This document shows positions 17,783 to 30,653 of a stretch of DNA of 64,000 bases, piece after piece. Position numbers and translations under genes: made by a program. The first letter of the stretch is position 1. Each line of letters starts with the position of its first letter. Source of the stretch: Unio delphinus (taxonomy: Eukaryota; Mollusca; Bivalvia; Unionida; Unionidae); NCBI GenBank assembly GCA_029339505.1, contig JAQISU010000345.1, forward strand, positions 2,069,501 to 2,133,500, written 5' to 3'. The notes beneath the pieces were generated by a model. It did not search any database. It worked only from the letters and a program-made list of their open reading frames with translations, and was not told the origin of the DNA.

Positions 17783-19852
17783 ATTTGTGGATTACGGTTT
17801 TTATTACAGGATGTTATGAAGCTAATGAAGGTGAAATGAATGTGATAAATAAATATGGTATATTTTAGCTTTTTCAGGACATTGTCTGAGCTTTAAAAGG
17901 AGGTGGGAGCTAGGTAACCCATTGTGAAGAATGTGACGAGGATGAGCAAATGGGACTTTTAAAATATTTGGTAGAATGTATCCTAATAATTTTTAATTAC
18001 ACAACAGTACGATTTGTCTTTGTGTGTATGTGTGTATGTTTGATTTTTTAAAGGTTCAATCACCTATATATGGGAAACGAAAAGCAACAAAAACAAGACA
18101 TAAAAAACAACAACAATAAATAGGTGGTTGACCAATCTACTGACTGCTGCCCATTTTCACATAACCTCTGATAAAGGGAAAAGAAAGTTCAAGGTGCCAT
18201 TTTAAAAATGTCCCACCCCCACCCCGCCAAGAACAACACAAATAGCTTCATTGGTACGACAGTTAATTGTGAGGCATTATTTGTTATATAATATTTTTAC
18301 GCTTTAATGAATATTAGCTCTTGGACAAATATTTTGAATCATGACATCAGCAAGTAAGTCAAGAATGTAGATTCACTTGAAGGACTAAATATTTTCAATA
18401 TTAGCGCATTCGCGACAATCAAACGGATATACCATTTTTCGTCGAGTTCTTGAATTATGAGCAGCATTACGTAAGTTTCCATTTACTGGCCACAAAGGAG
18501 GCATGTATAAATATTGAAATTTCACCTTATTTTATATTTCATTTCTGGAATAATGTTCCATAAAGGTTTATTACATTTCTTTGCCTCATTTTCATGTCAG
18601 GTAGCATTTCAGTTTCTGCATTAAACAAAATATTTCAATTTGCATTAGTAATATCATTATTGATTCTATTATGCTAAGTAAAGCAAGTTCTGAGGAGGAG
18701 CTTGTTCAAAGAAAAAGACGACATAAACACATCTAGTCATTCATCTTTTGTGATGTGATTATTCATCATAAGAAAATCTGTATCAACAATTCATGTAGTA
18801 ACTAGTGCAAAGTCGAACATTTGTTCATTTGCCCAGCTGTATTTTGTATATTTTAGTTATGTTTGCTGGATCAAGTCACAAAAGTTTTCCTTCAATGGCA
18901 ATCTATTTTTCAAATTTATGCAATTTTACTCCCTTTGACAGGAGAATTTTTTTTTAAGTCAGTCACAATCCAACTATACAATAATTGGTTGACTCGTCTC
19001 AGCAACTAATTGTCCCAGTTGTTTATTTTACAACAAGAGGAAGATAATTCTCTTTTACTGAAGAAATACCGTAACTTATGTCTACAGAAAAAACAATATT
19101 ATTTCAGATATTCCACATATGTTATTCTAGGACTTGGATCTTTCAACTACAAACGGTCCAAACTGAGATCTGTAATTCTAATAATTGGCATTGTTATGTA
19201 TGATTAAACGCCAACTGGCATACCTATTATTCATATGGTTTAAGCAGACTCTTGCAAGCCTTGCTGGTCTTTGCTATTTGGTCCAGGAGACCATACATTA
19301 TCGTCCGAAGTATTAAAACAGGATTGTGCGAAATTGTAAACTGCAAAATTTATTGTTTGTTTTGGAGTGTTAATTTTCATGCCGATTGTCTTAATTTTGC
19401 GTGTAAGTGAATTTTACAGGCGCTGTGCGCTGTGGTTGGCCATTCGCTTTCCGTACACATATTGGCAGGTCATAATTTGTCGTCCAATACTATCAAAACC
19501 TTCTCAGGATGAAACCCAACGTGAAGTGTAAAGTATTTTTTAAGTTGCACTTTTATGACTCTACTAAAGAAAATAGTAGAAAGAATTTCATTGACATCGA
19601 TTTAATTAAATCTAATCTTGCAATCGGATTGAAATCGAAATCTTTTTACAATAAGTAGATATGACAGGTAGCGTTTAAGATTTGTCTATTAAATTATGGA
19701 ATTCCAGGTCCGCACAGCTTTAATGTCCTATCAAATAAGGTGTTACATTTTATGTTAGAGGGAGTTACTATTAGAATCTACATGTTCCAAATGAAGATTT
19801 TCATTCCATAAATGCGAAAGGTATAATTTCATTGGTCAATTGAACGTTTCAA

Positions 19853-19939
19853 CAGATAATCATCCTGTTCCGTTGTCCATCAGATAATCATCTCGTTCCG
19901 TTGTCCATCAGATAATCATCTCGTTCCGTTGTCCATCAG
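19853..19939. repeat. 28-bp tandem repeat, three copies
   Basis: Three head-to-tail copies of a unit containing CAGATAATCATCTCGTTCCG; the first copy has one small difference. Confidence 0.85.
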
Positions 19940-21786
19940 ATCTGCATCATGTTGGAGATCCTAATGTTAATTAGACTGTACTTTCTTGTTTCTTGCATTT
20001 TCAAGCTTTTATTTGACCTTGTGCTAGAGTACCCCCCCCCCAAATTACAAAACCTATATAAGAATTTGAAATCATTTACTTTAAATTAGCTAATATTGCA
20101 CTTTTAATATGAGCATACCATGTAGATTAGGATAATAGCGATTATGATAAAGTAATCCTCACACAAACTGCTGTCAGTTAAAATAACTGAATTACATGAA
20201 AGACAATGAAGGATGTAATATGTAGCATAACTCCTGGAATTATATAAATCGATTTCTTTTTTCAAATGCTTTTATTTGACCGCAATAAACACTAAATTGT
20301 TACACAACTTTATAGTTTGTAATTACATACAAGTCATGCTATTGTCTGTTTCGGCAAAAGTCATCAGTTGTGGTTTCTTCTATTTTAAATAAAGTTATAA
20401 AATATCAAACATGCTGTGAAAGTCTATACTGAACTACATTACGTTAGCAATTTGCATAGCAAGGGACCAATATTAGAACTGTTTCGGGAGAGATTGCTGA
20501 CAAGCAGAGTGTTTGGAACAGTTTAATGCAATTAATCAATGTAATCAAGATTCAACTACCTTCCACTAGGGAAATAAAAAGTCTAGAATTTATCAATGTT
20601 GGATCCTCTCGACTTCAGACTGTCTACGAGAAACCGGCTTTCCTTCTCGATCATAACACTCCTTCATGTGGATAACGTCTGTCAGGATTTCAAAAAGTTC
20701 CAAATTGGAAAGATAATTTTTAGTAAAGATAAACGAAATGAATTTTGCACAGGAACCATGAGAAAGACTACTTGCTGAATGTTAAATGAAGCCGAGTGCG
20801 ATGCTGTGCTGTAACACCTAGCGACTAAAATGAGTGATTTAGCTAGACTTTAAAATGAAATGCCGTTCGCGTGCCCATCTATGGATGTCATCCACAATCT
20901 CAGATATCACTCTGGACGCCACATTTTCTTCGAGGAATACAAATCAAAGACGAACACACGTTTTCACTAGTTTTCCTTGGCTATTATAATTTTGCTAGTC
21001 TATTTCAGACGTCCCAATGGAGAGGGCCTAAATATTTGGAAGTTATCACAGTTTTAATGATATTAAAATTAAGAAAAGTGTTTAAGCATTTGGGAAGCAG
21101 TTCATACGTACAACTTAGTTTAAAATTCCAAAGGGTCGCCGTTCTGTCCATATTCTGCTTGTGTCGGTCCAGGAAATGACTATTATTTGATATTTTAAAA
21201 GATGAGCGGAATTTACCTCTTTAAATGTGTAAAACCATCTACCACTCTATTATACAAGTGCAACACAAAGAACCCTTGCATCCTTAATGGCAGAAATCCT
21301 ATAACCATGGGTAGCCTGAATGATACAGAAACAAAACTGATTGAAGTTTGCTGTATCATAGATGGAAAGTGATTTTTGTGTCAACGTGTGACAAGACTTA
21401 AACGACTCGCCATGTTACGACTAATACAGCCAGGGCTACACCGAATTTCTCGAACGGAAGTCAATGACTCTATACAACATATATTGGATTCATTCAAACG
21501 AACTCATCCTTTGAGTACGTGACAACTTTTGGCGTGTTATCCACTGAATTTGTTTGATTGTGTTAACCAGCAGAGTCTTTCTAAATAAATTATCTCCAGA
21601 TAATCCAAAGACATGAAATCCATTACTTTAATTGTGCACGATAAACTTATAATTTTAAAAGTGCTCTGATCAGTGACTTATACGCCTAGATAAAAGTAAA
21701 ACACCGGAACGTACGAGTTTGTTTTGTGTATCCGAGAAAACGTCATTTTTGGGAACTCTTTGTGTGTGTATTGGATTAGTTCGGGG

Positions 21787-21825
<39 letters not shown>
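21787..21825. repeat. (TAA)n microsatellite next to dispersed repeat copy B
   Basis: About 13 TAA units directly precede the inverted copy (21832-21893) of the dispersed repeat seen at 839-1020. A simple-repeat tail at the edge of an interspersed repeat is typical of retroposed elements. Confidence 0.85.
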
Positions 21826-21826
<1 letters not shown>

Positions 21827-21948
21827 GGTGGTACATCATTCTACATATTTGCGGCATGATGCCCCAGTGTTGGATATCACTATGAACTGCCACAATGCAT
21901 ACATCGTGGAGATAAATGAGTAAACATGTTTGTAAAATACGTTACAAA

Positions 21949-21990
<42 letters not shown>

Positions 21991-22075
21991 AAATATTTAC
22001 CAGTGTATACTGATATGAACAATTTGCATTCATTGCGTAGCATAAATCACAAAGTGTATGTGGTCTCTTTCTGAG

Positions 22076-22560
22076 GCTGTGGGTAAATTACAGCCACATT
22101 TTTTTTGAAAACTATAGTTGTTGCGTAAATTACAGCCACATTCCTATTGAACGCTATAATTGTTTTGTAAATTACAGCCACATTCCTATTGAACGCTATA
22201 ATTGTTATGTAAATTACAGCTACATTCCTATTGAACGCTATAATTGTTATGTAAATTACAGCTACATTCCTATTGAACGCTATAACTGTTATGTAAATTA
22301 CAGCTACATTCGTATTGAACGCTATAATTGTTATGTAAATTACAGCCACATTTTTATTGAAAACTATAGTTGTTGCGTAAATTACAGCCACATTCCTATT
22401 GAACGCTATAATTGTTATGTAAATTACAGCTACATTCCTATTGAACGCTATAATTGTTATGAAAATTACAGCTACATTTACATAGAAAGCTATAACTATT
22501 AAGTAAATTACAGCAACAAGCGTTATGAAAGCTGTAATTTGTAGGTAAATTACACCCACA
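22076..22560. repeat. 42-bp minisatellite, about 12 copies
   Basis: A 42-bp unit containing GTAAATTACAGCCACATTCC repeats about 12 times. Because 42 is a multiple of three, one minus-strand frame stays open for 170 codons as a 14-residue hydrophobic repeat. I see no splice signals or homology that would make this a gene. Confidence 0.9.
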
Positions 22561-23560
22561 TTTTGTAGGAACAGCTGTAAATGTTACACAACTGGCAATG
22601 TGACTGACAGTCGTTCATTGAGACCACTCTTAAGCTGTAGTTGTCAAACTTTATTAAGAGCGCTTCCTCCAATGTTTCCCTTTTGCGTATGTGCAAATAA
22701 TGTCATCTGTGTCAATACTGAAATTATCCAACCGGTGAGTAGTGTAAAAGACAAACTTGTACCCATGGAGAATGTGTTATTCAAGTATGCGATAATGATC
22801 GCTTTACGATGTTCATAAATAATCGCTTCACCTGATGTTTCGAGTTCAGTAAAGCAAACACAGATACAAGCAGACAAACACACAATTGCAATTGCATTTT
22901 ACAAGGCTCAAGCACACTGAAGACAGGTCAAAATGATCTAACATGCCTGGAAGCATAACATCTGACACTTTATTACTGAAGGCTGATATTTGACCTTTGG
23001 ATTTGGACGCGCTTAATGATTTTTGTTTCGACAAAATACTTTTTGATTCATTACTTATTAAAGTCGTTTCTGATTGGCTGCTAGTGGAAATTCATTTTTA
23101 AACTCAAATACGTTACATGATATCCAGATCCGGGACAGATACTTTCTTGTCGGTCAGTGGCAAAGCACTAACCTTTTGCAATGCATCATTGAACAGTTGA
23201 AAGTGAAAACTTGATCTCAGAGTCCAACTTAAAGTTATGCTATTACAAAGCCTGCTCCTGAGATCTGGGAATCCTGTAAGATTTTGCATCTTCGAGGCAC
23301 GACCGCTGACGCCGTATTCAAGGCAAACAGTTAAATGTGTTTAGTGCTAAGTGGTTCCCAGCAAAATTGTAAAAAGGGTTACATATGATAGGCACAGCAA
23401 CTGTTCGATTAATATATTTATTATTGTACACTGATATTTTTTGTTCGCAGATCACAACTGCTGATGAACAAATACGAATACCTTGCTATCAAAGATCGTA
23501 AGGGTCTTAAATTTTGTTCGCATGTATCATCCCATATCTGATGAGCTAAGTCATGTTCTG

Positions 23561-23566
23561 TTTATT
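23561..23566 (-). promoter_or_regulatory. Candidate poly(A) signal of the LamG-PAN gene
   Basis: TTTATT on the plus strand reads AATAAA on the minus strand. It lies just past the far end of the 81-bp repeat array that follows the stop codon at 24412, so the array would form the 3' UTR if this signal is used. Confidence 0.4.
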
Positions 23567-23577
23567 TTCCCTTGCAA

Positions 23578-24423
23578 AGACGCGAAAAGTTCATTTTGTC
23601 GCTAACAGCATTCAATATTTGATATAATTAGATAAGTCAAACTTTGTTTTGGTATTAAAGACGTGAAAAGCTCATTTTGTCGCTAACAACATTCAATATT
23701 TGATATAATTAGATAAGTAAAACTTTGTTTCGATATTAAAGATGCGAAAAGTTCATTTTGTCGCTAACAGCATTCAATATTTGATATAATTAGATAAGTC
23801 AAACTTTGTTTCGATATTAAAGACGTGAAAAGTTCATTTTGTCGCTAACAGCATTCAATATTTGATATAATTAGATAAGTCAAACTTTGTTTCGATATTA
23901 AAGATGCGAAAAGTTCATTTTGTCGCTAACAGCATTCAATATTTGATATAATTAGATAAGTCAAACTTTGTTTCGATATTAAAGACGTGAAAAGTTCATT
24001 TTGTCGCTAACAGCATTCAATATTTGATATAATTAGATAAGTCAAACTTTGTTTCGATATTAAAGACGTGAAAAGTTCATTTTGTCGCTAACAGCATTCA
24101 ATATTTGATATAATTAGATAAGTCAAACTTTGTTTTGGTATTAAAGACGTGAAAAGTTCATTTTGTCGCTAACAGCATTCAATATTTGATATAATTAGAT
24201 AAGTCAAACTTTGTTTCGGTATTAAAGACGTGAAAAGTTCATTTTGTCACTAACAGCATTCAATATTTGATATAATTAGATAAGTCAAACTTTGTTTTGG
24301 TATTAAAGACGTGAAAAGTTCATTTTGTCGCTAACAGCATTCAATATTTGATATAATTAGATAAGTCAAACTTTGTTTCGGTATTAAAGACGTGAAAAGT
24401 TCATTTTGTCGCTAACAGCATTC
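23578..24423. repeat. 81-bp tandem array, 11 core copies, in the 3' UTR of the host gene
   Basis: The core TTCATTTTGTCGCTAAC recurs every 81 bp from 23590 to 24400. The copy next to the gene contains the stop codon and last codons of the PAN exon (the CTAACAGCATTC segment), so the unit appears to derive from, or have captured, the end of the coding sequence. Confidence 0.92.
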
Positions 24424-24692
24424 ATCTTTAAACGTATAGTACTTTGCTCCTGTATAACTCTGAAGGTCATGGTCATAATTTTTGTCGAACAATTTGCAGA
24501 TCTTGTTTGTCTCGTGGATGACGAATGACTTGCAGTTCAGGGTTCGACTGCACAGGTCGGCACACTGGATGGAAGAAGCGGTTGACATTATGTTCAGGGT
24601 CGAGATGGAGCTGTTTGGTGATTTATCATTGATGTTGACTTTGTAAAAGCCCTTGGTTGCGGTGCAGCTATCGATCACTGTGCTAGTGGAAA
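24412..24692 (-). CDS. Host gene exon 3: PAN/Apple domain and stop
   Basis: The exon starts after a good acceptor (CCATTTTTCAG) and supplies two bases that complete the codon left by exon 2. It encodes 92 residues with six cysteines spaced as in PAN/Apple domains: DSCTATKGFY, then CADLCSRTLNCKSF, then KICKLFD, and the final DECC. The stop follows directly. PAN domains bind proteins or carbohydrates in secreted and extracellular proteins. The exon is separated from exon 2 by about 31 kb of repeats and mobile elements. The joint is supported by phase and by the LamG-PAN domain order but not by transcript evidence. Confidence 0.75.
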
Positions 24693-25145
24693 CTGAAAAA
24701 TGGAAATATTTTATTTTATTTTATTCAAGATGATAGTATTATTTGGGCACGAACATGTTTACAATATCAAACAAAGACATTAATGATCATGAATTGCAGC
24801 TAGACTGCTAAATGGCGTGCTATAAAATCTCCACGTTATGCCTTAATTCAACGTCTTTCTTCTCTTCTTCATGCTGCTAGAAATATTATCACTGCTGATT
24901 CTCTTGTAGTTACGAATAAAATGAATATGTGTTTCTCATCAAACGTTCTATTAAAAATATTTTAAAATGACGCACATCTACGTACATATGCACAAAAACA
25001 TACAATATCAATATGAAACGAACGATGCAACAAAACGAAGCTTGAAAATGAAAAATAAGACTTTCTCATTAAACTGTGCAAGTCCACATCACTCTGACCT
25101 TTACAAAAGCGGGCTGGCAGAACAAACTCTCATATATTTGAAAAG

Positions 25146-25455
25146 TATAGTGGACTGTATCAAATGTAATAATCTAGTGGACTGTATCGAATGTAAGAAC
25201 ATAGTGGACTGTATCAAATGTAAGAATCCAGTGGACTGTATCGAATGTAAGAATCTAGTGGAACTATATCGAAGGTTAGAATCTAGTGTACAGTATTGAC
25301 GGTAAGAATCTAGTGGAACTATATCGAAGGTTAGAATCTAGTGTACAGTATTGACGGTAAGAATCTAGTGTACAGTATTGACGGTAAGAATTTAGTGGAC
25401 AGTATCGAAAGTAAAAGTATAATGGACTGTATCGAAGGTAGGAATCTAGTAGACG
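25146..25455. repeat. 27-bp degenerate tandem repeat
   Basis: About 11 degenerate copies of a unit like AGTGGACTGTATCGAATGTA with variable inner bases. The open frames on either strand follow the repeat and are not convincing genes. Confidence 0.85.
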
Positions 25456-26337
25456 ATCGCCATAATTTAAACGTTTAACCGAATGATGAAGAATGAAGAC
25501 TATAAACCACTTTCGTACGACCAATACTACAAAAATGCCCGAAAAATAGTTATGGATTCCATCTATCAACCAGCCGTAGTTTACTTCAAAAAAAGTTCAC
25601 GCTCTACATCACAAACTAATACTCCGGTCTATTGTAATCGCTATAATAGAATAGCTTGCAATGCTAGAGAACTGTCTGATGAACATACGTAATATGTGCT
25701 GTTTCGGATTAACATATATTGACATCATTGTAGATGCGATATGTGTCCCTCTGTTTAACAGATTAACCTCATGTAATAAGTGATGCTTTTACAAAGATTA
25801 GTAGATGTTAACTGGGATTTTGGATCTAGACGAAATGTCGAGTACAACAAATGTGAAACATGCAATGGATGAAGCGTCATAAACCCCAGAAATTACATTT
25901 GATTGCAAATCTTTTTGCTCTGTTACAAAATGCGTGTTGTCTCCACTCTATTACAGCCGCGTAAGGTGCGTTTGTGGGCTCCATTGCACTCTTTTTTTCT
26001 CTTAGTTATACTGTCTCACTTATGTAAATAAAACCCCCAAAATACCCTCTATAGTATCGACCGTGTTCGCTGCCCTAAAACGGACCGCCTCGTTTAAGAG
26101 GATCCGATGCGTTTAAGCATCAAACACGTCGTTCTAAGGTTTTATGAAAGTGGGCTTGAGTTGTCGCATCAACTATATGTCTTGGTTCACGTGTGTTACG
26201 AAATGCCTGATATGGCCTGTTTAGACCACCATGCATTCCAGTATTACTAAGGTGGCGTTGTTTCGCGAGCCACAATATTTTTTTATAAATATATTTTTCC
26301 TTTGTATCGCGCGTGACGCCTTCTTTGCTTGCGCGGC

Positions 26338-26340
<3 letters not shown>

Positions 26341-26426
<86 letters not shown>
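26341..26426. repeat. (TA)n microsatellite
   Basis: More than 40 uninterrupted TA units. The Tyr-Ile open frames on both strands are products of the repeat. Confidence 0.95.
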
Positions 26427-26428
<2 letters not shown>

Positions 26429-29400
26429 TGTAGGGATCTTGACTGGGACAGCCACGAGAGAGAAGCTCTAAATGTATTTAGCTGTCGGGGCTGGATTGCC
26501 ATTTCATTTCGTTTGAGCCAAATAGTTGGCTGAGTTGTATGCTTTTTCATAAACTATCTTTTTTAAAACTAATATTCAGTTTCTTAAAACATGTGCAATG
26601 ATGTGCTATACGTTTACGTCATTTTATCATACTTGTAATTTAATTCATCAAGGGTGTATGACTTATGTATGTATTAGAGTCTTAATATATTATATTTCTA
26701 TTTTAAAGGCACGCCATCCATTCGGCACAGTCGTATATGAGGAATATTTCAGGCGGGTTATATTAACCCATTTGTAACCGTCATACTATTTTAATGTAGT
26801 TATAATTAAAGCAGACTATTTGAGAAGTTGTTTCTTTTCCATATTCATCTCACAAGGTGTGAATAACCAGATCAGTGAGTGAATATGAATATATCTGGTG
26901 CACCATTACGATGTTAGACCGCCAGTTAAGTGCCCATGTGTAGGTACATGAAAGTCTGGAGGATGGGAATGACCGTGCCCGAAAGTGGGCCGAGTCAACA
27001 TTGGATACGCATGTGATGATGTCGTAGTGCTTCGTTGTAGTGTTTGACTACATGAATTTAATAACAGTAGTGTTTGACTACATGAATTTAGTAACAGTAG
27101 TGTTTGACTACATGAGTTTGGTATATAAGTCTTTGAGTTCAATTATTTATTCGTCTGATATTCATATTATGTACCTTTGTACTTATGTTATCCTCGTGTT
27201 GACTATTCATTAATGTGAGAGTGTAATAGTCATTTTCATTGTCACTCACATACATGTTTGTTATTTCTTGAAACCCAGCCCAGTCTGAAAGGGTGTCAGC
27301 TCAATTACGTTACAGCATATCCAAAGCACTCATGTTTCCTCCTTATTAGTGTAAGAATGTAATACATTTTTTCATTGTCACTCGCATACGTGTTTTTTTT
27401 TGTCTTGAAACCTAGCCCAGTCTGAAAGGGTATCAGCTCTGTTACATTACAACGTGTTGACATATGGGCATTGGTGGTAGTGTCTCCAAAAGGATGCCTA
27501 TGATCAAAGATTCTTAATAGCGCTTGCCTGATTGACCCTACTGGTGATGTGCCGTCGTAGGTCTGTTTGACTGAATTTACAGACTCATTCGACCTTGTCC
27601 ATGTTTCGTTGGTAATTTACCGACTCAATGTTATTTAAAGTTATTAAAGTTAAATTCAGCTTTCATTATTCTGTATGTATTACCTTTTGTATGTTTGATA
27701 AGAATGTTTGTACACGATATATTACTGAATAAACTCTGAACTTAGAAATTTAAATTTCTATTGAATAGGTTAAAACCTAGCCTTTGTTGAAAAAATAACA
27801 TTTATGAACCTGCACAGTTTGCATTATCAACGACTATATATTTATTTAACTTGTATACCGCTCATATGCAACATAATACGGTTTTAGATATAACAGATTT
27901 GACGATGTCGATACATGCATGTTTTGGTCCACGCGTGTTGTACTATTATAAATATTTGATAAATGAGATGGTTTTTAGTTTGGTAACTTGAATTTTCCCC
28001 CAAAGATTTATGGTCGTATCCTGATATATAATGCATAGTCAAAGCGAGAAAATGCACCTTATTTACCGCAAAGGTATACAGAGTCTCCATTACTACCTGT
28101 ATATACTAGTGCCTAAAGTATCGTTACAATTGGATATAGACATTGACATGCCCTACGGTCCAAATCATACAGTTTGTCCATACAACTGGATATAGTCATT
28201 GACATGTCCTACGGTCCAAATCATACAGTTTGTCCATACAACTGGATATAGTCATTGACATGTCTTACGGTCCAAATCATACAGTTTGTCTATACAACTG
28301 GATATAGTCATTGACATGCCCTACGGTCCAAATCATACAGTTTGTCCATACAACTGGATATAGTCATTGACATGTCCTACGGTCCAAATCATACAGTTTG
28401 TCCATACAACTGGATATAGTCATTGACATGTCTTACGGTCCAAATCATACAGTTTGTCTATACAACTGGATATGGTCATTGACATGTCCTACGGTCCAAA
28501 TCATACAGTTTGTCCATACAACTGGATATAGTCATTCACATGTCTTACGGTCCAAATCATACAGTTTGTCTATACAACTGGATATAGTCATTGACATGTC
28601 CTACGGTCTAAATCATAAAGTTTGTCTATACAACTGGATATAGTCATTGACATGTCCTACGGTCTAAATCTTACAGTTTATCTATACAACTGGATATAGT
28701 CATTGACATGTCTTACGGTCCAAATCATACAGTTTGTCCATACAACTGGATATAGTCATTGACATGTCTTACGGTCCAAATCATACAGTTTGTCCATACA
28801 ACTGGATATAGTCATTGACATGTCTTACGGTCCAAATCATACAGTTTGTCCATACAACTGGATATAGTCATTGACATGTCCTACGGTCTAAATCATAAAG
28901 TTTGTCTATACAACTGGATATAGTCATTGACATGTCTTACGGTCCAAATCATACAGTTTGTCCATACAACTGGATATAGTCATTGACATGTCCTACGGTC
29001 CAAATCATACAGTTTGTCCATACAACTGGATATAGTCATTGACATGTCTTACGGTCCAAATCATACAGTTTGTCCATACAACTGGATATAGTCATTGACA
29101 TGTCTTACGGTCCAAATCATACAGTTTGTCCATACAACTGGATATAGTCATTGACATGTCCTACGGTCCAAATCTTATAGTTTGTCCATACAACTGGATA
29201 TATTTATTGACATGTCCTACGGTCTAAATCATACAGTTTGTCCATACAACTGGATATAGTGATTGACATGTTCTACGGTCCAAATCTTACAGTTTGTCCA
29301 TACAACTGGATATAATCATTGACATGTCCTACGGTCTAAATCATACAGTTTGTCCATACATCTGGATATAGTCATTGACATGTTTTACGGTCCAAATCAT

Positions 29401-29437
29401 ACAGTTTGTCCATACAACTGGTTATTATCATTGACAT

Positions 29438-29641
29438 CAGAGGCGTAGCGGGGGGGGGGGGGGGGAGCAGGGGGTACATATGTCCCCGGGCGCCATAATA
29501 GTGGGGGCGCGAAAATGGGCTTTAAAATAAATTGTAACGGGTAATGGTGATTTTATTGATGAAAATAATGGGTTTCAGAGTTGAGGTGGGGGGGGGAATG
29601 AATATTGTCCCCGGGCGCCAAACACTCTAGCTACGCATCTG
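29438..29641. mobile_element. hAT-type MITE, full copy 1
   Basis: A 204-bp element with ends CAGAGGCGTAGC and CTACGCATCTG, flanked by the 8-bp duplication ATTGACAT (29430-29437 and 29642-29649). An 8-bp duplication and CAGRG-type ends fit the hAT superfamily. It contains two poly-G runs and no coding sequence. The target lies within the 56-bp satellite unit. Confidence 0.85.
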
Positions 29642-29705
29642 ATTGACATGTCCTACGGTCAAAATCATACAGTTTGTCCATACAACTGGTTATTATCATT
29701 GACAT

Positions 29706-29908
29706 CAGAGGCGTAGCGGGGGGGGGGGGGGAGCAAGGGGTACATATGTCCCCGGGCGCCATAATAGTGGGGGCGCCAAAATGGGCTTTAAAATAAATTG
29801 TAACGGGTAATGGTGATTTTATTGATGAAAATAATGGGTTTCAGAGTTGAGGTGGGGGGGGGGAATGAATATTGTCCCCGGGCGCCAAACACTCTAGCTA
29901 CGCATCTG
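29706..29908. mobile_element. hAT-type MITE, full copy 2
   Basis: Nearly identical to copy 1, with the same flanking unit and the same ATTGACAT duplication, 268 bp downstream. Identical target context implies duplication with the satellite rather than a second insertion. Confidence 0.85.
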
Positions 29909-30515
29909 ATTGACATGTCCTGCGGTTGAAATCATACAGTTTGTCCATACAACTGGATATAGTCATTGACATGTCTTACGATCTAAATCATACAGTTTGT
30001 CCATACAATTGGATATAGTCATTGACATATCCTACGGTCCTAATCATACAGTTAGTCCATACAAGTGGATATAGTCACTGACATATCTTACGGTCCAAAT
30101 CATACAGTTTGTCCATACAACTGGATATAGTCATTGACATGTCCTACGGTCCAAATGTTATAGTTTGTCCATACAACTGGATATATTCATTGACATGTCC
30201 TACGGTCTAAATCATACAGTTTGTCTATACAACTGGATATAGTCATTGACATGTCCTACGGTCCTAATCATACAGTTTGTCCATACAACTGGATATAGTC
30301 AATGACATGTCCTACGGTCCAAATCATACAGTTTGTCTATACAACTGGATATAGTCATTGACATGTCCTACGGTTGAAATCATACAGTTTGTATATACAA
30401 CTGGATATAGTCATTGACAGGTCCTACGGTCTAAATCATACAGTTTGTCCATACAACTGGATATAGTCATTGACATGTCCTACGGTCTAAATCATACAGT
30501 TTGTCTATACAACTG

Positions 30516-30653
30516 GGGGCGCCAAAATGGGCTTTAAAATAAATTGTAACGGATAATGGTGATTTTATTGATGAAAATAATGGGTTTCAGAGTTGAGGGG
30601 GGGGGGGGAATGAATATTGTCCCCGGGCGCCAAACACTCTAGTTGCGCCTCTG
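30516..30653. mobile_element. hAT-type MITE, 5'-deleted copy
   Basis: The left part is missing and the satellite unit joins the MITE at a run of G (ACAACTGG next to GGGCGCC). The right end CGCCTCTG and the ATTGACAT flank remain. The same joint occurs at 33547 and 34686. Confidence 0.8.

Larger units (their letters stand above)
16443..23560. other. Non-coding region right of element 1
   Basis: I see no supportable gene. One minus-strand open frame next to the element (16443-16669) continues in frame into the left flank when the element is removed, which is noted as a finding. The region holds a TIR-like sequence (17760-17782), a 28-bp repeat in three copies (19853-19939), (TAA)n at about 21787-21825, (AC)n at about 21959-21988, and a 42-bp minisatellite (22076-22560). 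Confidence 0.55.
24693..28123. other. Part of intron 2 with short repeats, no gene seen
   Basis: This stretch contains a 27-bp tandem repeat (25146-25455), (TA)n (26341-26426), a 30-bp repeat in three copies (27037-27126) and a diverged pair of segments of about 100 bp (27214-27310 and 27351-27450, sharing CAGTCTGAAAGGGT). I could not support any coding sequence. Confidence 0.55.

Noticed and set aside
22047..22559. 170-aa open frame with a 14-residue hydrophobic repeat
   Set aside because: It is produced by a 42-bp minisatellite whose length is a multiple of three. No start context, splice sites or homology support a gene.
26221..26550. Open frames with long Tyr-Ile runs here and at 36577, 37223 and 54711
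   Set aside because: They are translations of (TA)n tracts.
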